Of a stretch of DNA of 64,000 nt, positions 32,745-40,052 are shown one piece after another (position 1 is the first letter of the stretch; each line of letters starts with the position of its first letter). The DNA comes from Streptomyces sp. CoH27. GTDB taxonomy: Bacteria; Actinomycetota; Actinomycetes; Streptomycetales; Streptomycetaceae. Below the pieces are notes generated by a model that worked only from the letters and a program-made list of their open reading frames with translations, made no database searches and was not told the DNA's origin. The translations under genes and the position numbers were made by a program. The stretch covers positions 89,567 to 153,566 of the forward strand of contig NZ_JAIQYY010000012.1 in NCBI RefSeq assembly GCF_020181035.1, written 5' to 3'.

Positions 32745-33934
32745 GCCCCGGATCCTACGTCCCCCGCGGGGGCCGTGGGGACGCGGGCGACCAGGCGGAA
32801 TCCGTGCTTGATCCAGCTCGCCTCCAGGCTGCCGCCGGCCTTCTCCAGCCGCTCCGTCAGGCCGGTCAGACCGTTGCCCGGGACGCTGCCGACACCGCCG
32901 GATCCGTCGTCCTCGACGGTGAGTTCGAGGACCGGGCCGTCCAGGGTCTGGCGGTGGGTGAGCCGGACGAGGCACCGGTCGGCGCCGCTGTGCCGGACCA
33001 CGTTGGTGACCGCCTCGCGCAGCGCCCAGGCGAGCGCGGACTCGGACTCCTCCGGGACACCGGTGAGGTCGGGATCGGCGGGCACGTCGGGGGTGATGCC
33101 GGCGGCGGTCAGGGCGACCTCGGTGCCGGCGAGTTCGGCGGCGAGCCTCGGCCGCCGGTAGCCGGTGACCGCCTCCCGTACGTCGACCAGCGCCTGCCGG
33201 CTGACCTGCTCGATGTCGGCGACCTGCTGGGCCGCCTTGTCGGGGTGGTCGGGCAGCATCCGGCCGGCCAGCTCGCTCTTCAGCGTGATCAGGGAGAGGG
33301 AGTGGCCGAGCAGGTCGTGCAGATCGCGGGCGAGGCGCAGCCGCTCCTCGTTGGCGGCGAGATGGGCGACGGTGGCCCGCGCCTTGCGCAACTCGATGGT
33401 CGTACGGATGAGTTGGCCCACGCCCGTCATCGCGAACCCGATGAGGACCACCAGGAGCAGCAGTCCGCGGGCCTCCTTCTCGTCGGAGTGCAGTCCCACG
33501 AGGTACATGACCACGCCGGTCGCCGGGATCGCCCAGGAGGCCGCCCGGACCGGCAGGGTCGCCCCGCAGGCCACCGAGACGTAGACGAACAGGCCGAGCC
33601 AGTCCCTGCCCAGGCTGTAGGCCAGGACGGGGGCGAGCACGCCGAGGACCGTGAGCAGCGAGACGGTCAGGCGTGGCGAGAACGGCTTGCCCATGCGGCG
33701 GAAGACCAGCGAGAGGTAGGCGGCGACGAACGCCGTCAGGCCGAGGGTGCCGGCGACGGTGGCGCCCGTGGTGTGCCGGCCGCTCGCGAGGTCGCCGACC
33801 GGCGAGCTGAGGAAGACCAGCCAGACGCCGATCCAGACCAGTTTGACCCTCAGCTCGCGCCGGTTGCGGGGCGGCCGGCCCATGGCCGTGTCCTGCCAGG
33901 TGTCGGCCGTCCGGTCTTCCGTCATGGTGCTCAC
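32741..33934 (-). CDS. Sensor histidine kinase (HisKA_3 family)
   Basis: A 397-residue kinase with about five transmembrane segments in residues 30-170 (VKLVWIGVWLVFLSSPVG to LLLLVVLIGFAMTGVGQL), a dimerisation/phosphoacceptor domain containing EERLRLARDLHDLLGHSLSLI (the phosphorylated His in DLHDLLGH), and an HATPase domain (EAVTNVVRHSGA and GNGLTGLTERLE). The membrane segments have no obvious extracellular sensor domain, so the signal is likely sensed in or near the membrane. The GTG start overlaps the permease stop and its own stop overlaps the response-regulator start. Confidence 0.9.
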   Translation of the reverse strand: MSTMTEDRTADTWQDTAMGRPPRNRRELRVKLVWIGVWLVFLSSPVGDLASGRHTTGATVAGTLGLTAFVAAYLSLVFRRMGKPFSPRLTVSLLTVLGVLAPVLAYSLGRDWLGLFVYVSVACGATLPVRAASWAIPATGVVMYLVGLHSDEKEARGLLLLVVLIGFAMTGVGQLIRTTIELRKARATVAHLAANEERLRLARDLHDLLGHSLSLITLKSELAGRMLPDHPDKAAQQVADIEQVSRQALVDVREAVTGYRRPRLAAELAGTEVALTAAGITPDVPADPDLTGVPEESESALAWALREAVTNVVRHSGADRCLVRLTHRQTLDGPVLELTVEDDGSGGVGSVPGNGLTGLTERLEKAGGSLEASWIKHGFRLVARVPTAPAGDVGSGA

Positions 33935-34671
33935 GCCTTCAGCGTGTCCTTCCGGTACAGCCAGGCCGCGCCGCCCGCGAACAGGACGAAGTAGACGGCG
34001 AGGATGGCGATGTCCGTCGCGTGCGGGGCCTGGCTCTGCTCGATCGCCCGCCCGAGAGCAGCGTACGCGTGCGTGGGCAGCCACTTCGCGATGTCCTGGA
34101 GGATCTTCGGGAAGGTCGTGCTCGGCATCCACAGGCCGCCGAGGATCGACAGACCGAAGTAGATGATCATCGTGATGGGGCGGACCGCGTCCCCGGAGGC
34201 GACGTAGCCGATGGCGACGCCGAGCGCGGCGAAGACCAGGCTGCCGGCCCAGATGACACCGGTGAGCGCGAGCCACTGCCAGGCGTCCAGGCGTACGTGC
34301 TTGATCGCGGCGGCGGCCGCGAAGACCACGACGATCGACGGCAGGCTCACCACGGCCGCGCTGGCCGTCTTGGCGAGGACGTAGCCGCGCCCGGGGAGCG
34401 GGGTCAGCCGCAGCTGCCGTACCCAGCCGCTCTCGCGCTCCTTGGCGATGCGCTCGCTGTTGCCCATCAGCACGGCGGTCAGGGCGCCGAAGGAGGCCAT
34501 GGAGACCATCAGGTAGGTGGCGACGGTCTGGCCGGTGCCGTCGACCTTCTGGTTCGAGCCGGAGCTGCTGGAGAAGATCAGGAAGAGGATCGCCGGGTAG
34601 AGCACCGAGAAGAACAGGAACTTCTTGTTGCGGAAGGCGCGGGCCAGTTCGAGCTTGATCAGGGCGTTCAT
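33931..34671 (-). CDS. ABC-2-type exporter permease
   Basis: A 246-residue ABC-2 permease. It starts with a cytoplasmic helix (MNALIKLELARAFRNKKFLFFSVLYPAILFLIF) and has six membrane segments, including ILGGLWMPSTTFPKILQDIAKWLPTHAYA, which carries the conserved loop of this family. It forms an exporter with the ATPase encoded upstream. Substrate unknown; such exporters with dedicated kinases often remove lipids or antimicrobial peptides. ATGA overlap with the ATPase gene. Confidence 0.88.
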   Translation of the reverse strand: MNALIKLELARAFRNKKFLFFSVLYPAILFLIFSSSSGSNQKVDGTGQTVATYLMVSMASFGALTAVLMGNSERIAKERESGWVRQLRLTPLPGRGYVLAKTASAAVVSLPSIVVVFAAAAAIKHVRLDAWQWLALTGVIWAGSLVFAALGVAIGYVASGDAVRPITMIIYFGLSILGGLWMPSTTFPKILQDIAKWLPTHAYAALGRAIEQSQAPHATDIAILAVYFVLFAGGAAWLYRKDTLKA

Positions 34672-35597
34672 GACTTCTTGGCCTCCTCGGCCTCCGTGAT
34701 GGCGACGAAGGCCTGCTCCAGACCGAGGCCGGCGACTTCGAGGTTGCGGGGGTAGACACCGAGGCCGTACAGGGCGTGGACGGTGGCGTCGGCGTCGGAC
34801 GACTGGATGCGGACGGTCTGCCCGGATACGTCGATCGAGGTCAGGAAGGGCAGCGCGCGCAGGGCGGTCTGGTCGATCTCGCCCTCCAGGTCGAAGGCGA
34901 TCCGGCGGGCGCCCGCCTTGGCCTTGATCTCGGCGGCGGTGCCGTCGGCGAGGAGCCGGCCGCGGTGCAGCACGAGGACCCGGTCGGCGATGGCGTCGGC
35001 CTCTTCGAGGTAGTGGGTGGCGAACAGGACGGTACGGCCCTGGTCGGCCTGTTCGCGCATGGTGGCCCAGAAGGCCTGGCGGGCGGAGACGTCCATGCCG
35101 GTCGTCGGCTCGTCCAGGATGATCAGGTCGCTGTCGCCGGCGGTGGCGAGGGCGAACCGGACGCGCTGGGCCTGGCCGCCGGAGAGCTTGTTGACCTTGC
35201 GGTCGGCGATCTGCGTGATGCCGGCGCGAGCCATCACATCGGCGGCCTTGTACGGCTTCGGGTGCAGCGAGCAGGCCAGCTTCACCATCTCGGCGACGGT
35301 GACCTCGTCCATCAGGCCGCCGCTCTGCAGCATGGCGCCGACACGCCCGGCGACGATGGCCTCGCGGGGGCTGGTCCCGAACAGGTTCACGGTGCCGCTG
35401 TCGGCGTTCTTCAGACCGAGGAGCAGGTCGAGGGTGGTGGACTTGCCGGCCCCGTTCGGGCCGAGGAGGGCGACGGTCTCGCCGGGGTACAGCTTCAGCG
35501 AGAGCCCGTCCACCGCCCGCACACTGCCGTATGTCTTGGTCACCTGGTCGAAGCCGACCACCGGGGTGGTGGTGGCCGGTGCCGCAGTCGTTGTCAT
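34668..35597 (-). CDS. ABC-transporter ATP-binding protein (exporter type)
   Basis: A 309-residue ATPase. Walker A GPNGAGKST (Lys52), Q-loop region VGAMLQSGGLMDEVTV, signature LSGGQAQRVRFALA, Walker B LIILDEPTTGMD and the H-loop ATHYLEEAD are all present, so it is catalytically competent. The C-terminal 80 residues form an extra regulatory domain typical of DrrA-type drug exporters. First gene of the four-gene operon (ATPase, permease, kinase, regulator). A palindromic operator lies 60 bp upstream. Confidence 0.92.
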   Translation of the reverse strand: MTTTAAPATTTPVVGFDQVTKTYGSVRAVDGLSLKLYPGETVALLGPNGAGKSTTLDLLLGLKNADSGTVNLFGTSPREAIVAGRVGAMLQSGGLMDEVTVAEMVKLACSLHPKPYKAADVMARAGITQIADRKVNKLSGGQAQRVRFALATAGDSDLIILDEPTTGMDVSARQAFWATMREQADQGRTVLFATHYLEEADAIADRVLVLHRGRLLADGTAAEIKAKAGARRIAFDLEGEIDQTALRALPFLTSIDVSGQTVRIQSSDADATVHALYGLGVYPRNLEVAGLGLEQAFVAITEAEEAKKS

Positions 35598-35656
35598 GTC
35601 CCCATGCTCGCCGAGCGGCCCGTCCCTCCGGCAGTGTCGGGGGTCCTGAGAGGCGG

Positions 35657-35670
35657 ATGACAGATGTCAT
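35657..35670 (-). promoter_or_regulatory. Palindromic operator upstream of the ABC/two-component operon
   Basis: ATGACAGATGTCAT is a perfect 6-bp inverted repeat (ATGACA/TGTCAT) with a 2-bp centre. It lies 60 bp before the ATPase start. Further half-sites (ATGACG and TGACAG) lie at about 35679-35695. The position suits binding by the operon's own NarL-type regulator. Confidence 0.55.
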
Positions 35671-35705
35671 ACGGATCGGATGACGCCTGGTGACAGGGAC
35701 GGCGA

Positions 35706-35737
35706 AGGGGGCGCCCGTCGGAACCTGGGCGCCCCCT
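35706..35737 (-). terminator. 11-bp hairpin after the Gly-rich gene
   Basis: agggggcgccc at 35706-35716 pairs with gggcgccccct at 35727-35737 across a 10-nt loop, 14 bp past the stop of the leftward Gly-rich gene. Confidence 0.75.
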
Positions 35738-35750
35738 GTGTACCGCGTGA

Positions 35751-38213
35751 CTAACTGGGGTTGGTGGAGATGACCGCGACCCGGTTGGTCTTGCTCATCA
35801 GCGCCTGGCGCAGGGCGCCGTAGACGTCCTCGGGGGTGATGGGCGTCTTCTTGCCGTTGCCGCGGGCGATGAGCACGCCGTCGAAGGTCTTGCCGTACAG
35901 CTGCTGCAGGGCGGCCAGGTCGGGCTTGTCGACCAGCTTGCCGTTGACGGCCGTCACCCTGAGGAACTTCCAGAGCGACTTCTCCGGGCCCATCGCGATC
36001 GAGTGCGCGGCGTCCGTCATCACGGTCACCTTGCCCGACATCGCCGGCTGCGCGAACTCCTTCATCTCGCGGTCGACCTCGGCGTTCGACACCGTCGGCT
36101 GCCGGGTGGTCGTCGGTACGGCGACCGGGTTCGCGGTGCCCGTCTCGATCAGGGTGCGGTAAGCCTGTTCGACCGCCTGGGTCGACTGGGCCGCGTCGAT
36201 GCCCTTGCCCGCCTTGCCGTAGACGGCGACGGCCTTGCCCGCCTCGAACTTGACGGTGCCGTCGGTCGACAGGCCGGAGCCGCCGCCCGCCTGCTGGAGG
36301 GCGGCCTGGAGCTTCTCCTCGTCCACCGGCATCTCCGGCGCGATGACACGCTTCTGGCCGAAGAGCGAGCCGATGACGTGGACCGGGTTGTAGTCGCTGG
36401 TCGCGGCCTTGCTCACGGTGGCCTGGAAGTCGAACTGGAGGCCTGCGTTCCCCGGGGTGAGGGTCACCGTCCTGCCGTCGACGGTGAGCTTCAGCGGCTT
36501 GTTCACCCGGCTGCCGAAGGCGTCGTCGAGCTTCTTGACGGCGTCGTCGCGGGTGCCGCCGCCGATGTCGAGGCCGAGCACCGTGGTGCCCTTGGGCACG
36601 TCGGTGTGGTTCATCAGCAGCCCGGCGCCGTAGGCACCGCCCGCGAGCACGACCACGCCGGCGCCGAGCAGCACCAGTTTGCTGCGGCCCTTCTTCTTCG
36701 CCTTGGCCTGCGCCTTGGGTGCGGCGGCCGGCTCCGGCTTGGGTGCCGTGGGCGCGGCCGGGCCGCCGGGGCCGCCGAACGGGGAGCCGCCGGCGCCGGG
36801 GACGACCGGGATGCCGCTGGTGACGGTGTGTCCGGAGACGTTGTCGACGGGGCGGTAGCCGGGCGTGCCCGGTTCGGGCGCCGGCTTCTGCGGGGTGAGG
36901 ATCGCGGTGTCGTCGCTGAGCCCGCCGCCGGGGCCGAGGCCGGCGCCGCCGAGGGGCGCGCCGGGGGCCGCCGGGCCTTCGAGGTCGGCCAGGTCGGCGA
37001 GGGCGCTGCGCGGGGCCGAGGTGCCCTCGGCGCCGGGGTGCCCGGGGACGTCGAAGCCGGCCGGACCGCCGAAGGGTTCGCCACCGAAGGGTTCGCCGCT
37101 GTCGGGACGGGGACCGCCGGCCGACGGCAGGAGGGTGCCGTCGCCGGTGACCGGGCCGCTGGTGGGGCCGGCCGGGCCGCCGAAGCCGTCGTGGCCGCCG
37201 CGCCCGTTCGGGCCGTTGAAGCCGCTGGCGCCGCCGCGCCCGTTGGCACCGCTCGCGCCCGCGCCGCCGAAGCCGTCGTGCCCGCCGGCGCCCGCGGCAC
37301 CGGAGCCGCCGTAGCCGCTCTGGCCGTTCGCGCCGGGAGTGCCGGAGTTGCCGAAGCCGTCGTGACCGGCCGCACCCGCGGCGCCGTTCTCCGAGAAGTA
37401 CGGCAGGTCGTCGCGGCTGGGTTCGGACGCGCCGGACGCGCCGGGGCGGGAGCCGGGGCCCAGCGGGCCGGCGTTGAGTGCCTCGGTGACGTCGAAGGAG
37501 CCGGTGCCGCCGCCGTGCCCGGGGGCGACGGGGCCGCCGGTGGCGCCGGGCAGTCCCTGGCCGTTCGTGGTGCCGGAGCGGGAGCCGCCCGGGACGCTCA
37601 TGGAGCCGACCACACCGCCCGGACGTCCGCCGCCGGACCGGCCGCCGCCCGGGCGTGCGCCGGTGGTACCGGTCGTACCGGACGTACCCGGACCACTCGT
37701 ACGGGCGCCCGGTGCGCCGCCGGCGGCACTGGAACCGCCCTGCCCCCCGGCCCCGTTCGTGCCGCCGCCGCCCGGACCGCCCTTGGGTGCCGAGGACTTG
37801 CGGGGCGCGAACCAGTCGCTGGTCTTCTCCTCGGCCTGGGCCGCGGGCTCGGCGGGCGTGTCGGCGGCGGAGGCCGTCCGCTGTTCGGGCACGGGCCGCG
37901 GATCGGCGGCGGGCGCCTCGTCCCCGGTGGATCCGGTGGATCCGGTGGAGCCGGTGGACCCGGCGCCGTCGGACTCCCCGACGGGCTTGCGCACGACCAC
38001 CGGCGGAATGGGCCGGGACCCGGGAATGTTGATCCGGATCCGGGTCGTCAGCGTGGTCTCGGTCTTCTTCTCCTCCGGTCGCGTGCCCGAACGGCCCGCG
38101 TCCGTACCGTCGTCGGTAGCCATGGGGGTCCCGTACGGCGGCGTGCCGGAGGGGTATGCGGCTCCGCCGCGCCCGTTGGGCCCGGAGGACGGAGTGTCAG
38201 TTTCACGACTCAA
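35751..38213 (-). CDS. Large Gly-rich protein with one membrane helix and peptidoglycan-binding-type (YoaR/VanW-like) C-terminal domains
   Basis: Encodes 820 residues from TTG 38213, which has GGGAG 8 nt upstream; no ATG or GTG start is better placed. The first 480 residues are intrinsically disordered and Gly/Pro/Ser-rich, with repeats of the GHDGFGGAGASGANG type and GSTGSTGSTGSTG. A basic KAKKKGRSK precedes a single transmembrane helix (LVLLGAGVVVLAGGAYGAGLLM). The C-terminal 280 residues contain two copies of a putative peptidoglycan-binding domain (GTTVLGLDIGGGTRDDAVKKL). A cell-wall-facing anchor protein is likely; no enzyme motif is seen. Confidence 0.82.
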   Translation of the reverse strand: MSRETDTPSSGPNGRGGAAYPSGTPPYGTPMATDDGTDAGRSGTRPEEKKTETTLTTRIRINIPGSRPIPPVVVRKPVGESDGAGSTGSTGSTGSTGDEAPAADPRPVPEQRTASAADTPAEPAAQAEEKTSDWFAPRKSSAPKGGPGGGGTNGAGGQGGSSAAGGAPGARTSGPGTSGTTGTTGARPGGGRSGGGRPGGVVGSMSVPGGSRSGTTNGQGLPGATGGPVAPGHGGGTGSFDVTEALNAGPLGPGSRPGASGASEPSRDDLPYFSENGAAGAAGHDGFGNSGTPGANGQSGYGGSGAAGAGGHDGFGGAGASGANGRGGASGFNGPNGRGGHDGFGGPAGPTSGPVTGDGTLLPSAGGPRPDSGEPFGGEPFGGPAGFDVPGHPGAEGTSAPRSALADLADLEGPAAPGAPLGGAGLGPGGGLSDDTAILTPQKPAPEPGTPGYRPVDNVSGHTVTSGIPVVPGAGGSPFGGPGGPAAPTAPKPEPAAAPKAQAKAKKKGRSKLVLLGAGVVVLAGGAYGAGLLMNHTDVPKGTTVLGLDIGGGTRDDAVKKLDDAFGSRVNKPLKLTVDGRTVTLTPGNAGLQFDFQATVSKAATSDYNPVHVIGSLFGQKRVIAPEMPVDEEKLQAALQQAGGGSGLSTDGTVKFEAGKAVAVYGKAGKGIDAAQSTQAVEQAYRTLIETGTANPVAVPTTTRQPTVSNAEVDREMKEFAQPAMSGKVTVMTDAAHSIAMGPEKSLWKFLRVTAVNGKLVDKPDLAALQQLYGKTFDGVLIARGNGKKTPITPEDVYGALRQALMSKTNRVAVISTNPS

Positions 38214-38372
38214 GGCAGGTTCTCCCAGTTGGCTCCACCGCCCGTGACGACCTGAACATGCGGACGGCTCGGCGGCGCGCACCACCATACTGGCCACTTC
38301 TGGCGCTTATCCCATGGGCGCTGAGGAAACCCACACCGGACTCGCACGTGCGCCGCATGGCGAAGTGGTACG

Positions 38373-38789
38373 TCACTTGCCAAGTCGGGCAGGACCGCCC
38401 CCGGGTTGCCGTCCCGCGCCGAGGGTGGCGCAGATCACAGCGAGCGCCATGCCGCCCAGCAGGAAGAGATAGGAGGCGCCTCCGGCGGTGAACAGGAAGT
38501 CGCCTTCGGGGCGCGAGGTGGTGAGGAGGATGACGGCGATGATCCAGCCGGCCACCGGTGCCACGGCCCCGCCCCGGCCGCCGGTGGCGTACGCCCCGCC
38601 GAGGAAGGTCCCGGCCGCGCCGGCGAAGCCGAGGAGCAGCCCGCCGGGGAACCAGGCGGCCTGCAGCAGGGTCCCCGCGAGGCCGACGACGGCACCGAGG
38701 AGGAAGAGGCCGGCGTAGGCGGCCATCCGTGCGGCGGAGGGGCGTTGCAGCGGCTGGGCGAGCAGCGAGCCCGGCTGGTTGTTGCTCAC
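38373..38789 (-). CDS. DUF6113-family membrane protein
   Basis: A 138-residue protein with four hydrophobic helices (AGLFLLGAVVGLAGTLLQAAW, GGLLLGFAGAAGTFLGGAYATG, GWIIAVILLTTS, ASYLFLLGGMALAVICATLG). I recognise the Streptomyces DUF6113 group. The GTG start (38789) overlaps the mshB stop by 4 nt, so it is translated with mshB; a role in mycothiol metabolism is not otherwise suggested. Confidence 0.82.
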   Translation of the reverse strand: MSNNQPGSLLAQPLQRPSAARMAAYAGLFLLGAVVGLAGTLLQAAWFPGGLLLGFAGAAGTFLGGAYATGGRGGAVAPVAGWIIAVILLTTSRPEGDFLFTAGGASYLFLLGGMALAVICATLGAGRQPGGGPARLGK

Positions 38790-39643
38790 GCCACCGCCTC
38801 CTCGACGCCCGCGAACAGGTCGGTCTCCCCCGCCTCGCCCGCACCGCGCACCAGCTCGTAGTACTCGGTGGTGAACAGCGGCTGGGCCAGGTCGTTGGAG
38901 AGCGCGAAGTACGGCTCGGCCACGGCGATCTGGGTGACGTGGGCGCGCATCGCGTCGGCCTTGGCGGCGGCGTACGCGGTGCCGTCGACGCTGGTGGTGA
39001 CCCGCTCGTCGGCCACGACACCCGGTACGTCGGCCACGGAGGCGCTCTTGTCGAACGGCAGTGCGGGCAGCTCGTCCTGGAGGCGCTCGAAGGCGGCCTC
39101 GGCGACGGAGCGCGGGACGCGGTTCCAGTAGACCTTGGCGATGCGGTGGCCGCGCTCCTCCGCCAGCTCGACGGCGCGCATGGCGACGCGGTGGGCCTGG
39201 ATGTGGTCCGGATGGCCGTAGCCGCCGTGGTCGTCGTACGTCACGAGGACCTGGGGGCGGACCTCCAGGATCACGTCGGCGAGCTGCCCGGCGGCCTCGT
39301 CGACGTCGGCCTGCCAGAAGCAGCCGGGGTCCTCGTTGTCCGCAATGCCCATCATCCCGGAGTCGCCGTAGCGGCCCGCGCCGCCGAGCAGCCGGGCGTC
39401 GCTGACGCCGAGCGCGCGCACGGCATCGGCCAGCTCACCGCGCCGGTGCATACCCAGCGCGGCCCCCGTCAGATGCCGCAGCTCGGGCGGGATGACCTCA
39501 CCGCGCTCCCCGAGCGTGCACGTGACCAGCGTCACATGGGCGCCCTCGGCCGCATACCGGGCCATGGTCGCGCCGTTGTTGATCGACTCGTCGTCCGGGT
39601 GCGCGTGCACCAGCAGAAGACGGCGGGCGGGGAGTTCCGTCAT
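38786..39643 (-). CDS. mshB: N-acetyl-glucosaminyl-inositol deacetylase (mycothiol synthesis)
   Basis: A 285-residue LmbE-type zinc deacetylase. Motif AHPDDE near residues 14-19 and GHPDHIQAH provide the zinc ligands and base, and GERGEV and MMGIADNEDPGCFW fit MshB. It deacetylates GlcNAc-inositol to GlcN-inositol, the second step to mycothiol, the main actinobacterial thiol. ATG 39643 was chosen over GTG 39652 because the latter has no spacing for a ribosome site. It is followed by the DUF6113 gene in an overlapping operon. Confidence 0.92.
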   Translation of the reverse strand: MTELPARRLLLVHAHPDDESINNGATMARYAAEGAHVTLVTCTLGERGEVIPPELRHLTGAALGMHRRGELADAVRALGVSDARLLGGAGRYGDSGMMGIADNEDPGCFWQADVDEAAGQLADVILEVRPQVLVTYDDHGGYGHPDHIQAHRVAMRAVELAEERGHRIAKVYWNRVPRSVAEAAFERLQDELPALPFDKSASVADVPGVVADERVTTSVDGTAYAAAKADAMRAHVTQIAVAEPYFALSNDLAQPLFTTEYYELVRGAGEAGETDLFAGVEEAVA

Positions 39644-39693
39644 GGGACCCACCCTACGAGGTCACCGCCCCGGGTACCCGGTAGCGGCCGTCC

Positions 39694-39888
39694 TCAGAAC
39701 TTGATGCTGCCGATCATGCTCGCGACATTCGTCGTCAGCTGGCTGATCGTGGGTGCGATGGTCGAGGAGGCGAGATAGAAACCGAGCAGGATACAGATGA
39801 CCGCGTGGCCACCTTTCAGTCCTGACTTCTTGATCAGCAGGAAGACGATGATCGCCAGCAGCACCACCGCCGAAATCGAGAGTGCCAC
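39694..39888 (-). CDS. Small 64-residue integral membrane protein
   Basis: A 64-residue protein of two hydrophobic helices (MALSISAVVLLAIIVFLLI and AVICILLGFYLASSTIAPTI) joined by KKSGLKGGH. The GTG start at 39888 sits 6 nt after a textbook GGAGGTGA site. Sequence and ribosome site make it a confident gene although it is too short for a function. Small membrane proteins of this type are recurrent in Streptomyces; a regulator or accessory of a larger membrane complex is possible. Confidence 0.8.
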   Translation of the reverse strand: MALSISAVVLLAIIVFLLIKKSGLKGGHAVICILLGFYLASSTIAPTISQLTTNVASMIGSIKF

Positions 39889-40052
39889 GGCGGCTCACCT
39901 CCAAAGATCGCCAGATCCGGATCACTTGCCCAAGTCCACGCAGACGCCAGCAGGTTCATACCCACACAGCGGTAGTGATCATAACTATCCGTACTCGCGC
40001 ATCGCTCGGCGCACGGCCGCACAAGGGGGCGCATGGCCAATATGGTCAGGGT

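Noticed and set aside
36003..38255. Open frame of 750 codons on the plus strand
   Set aside because: Antisense to the Gly-rich wall protein; composition is Ala/Gly/Arg without any domain, and the minus-strand frame has a membrane helix and recognisable domains.
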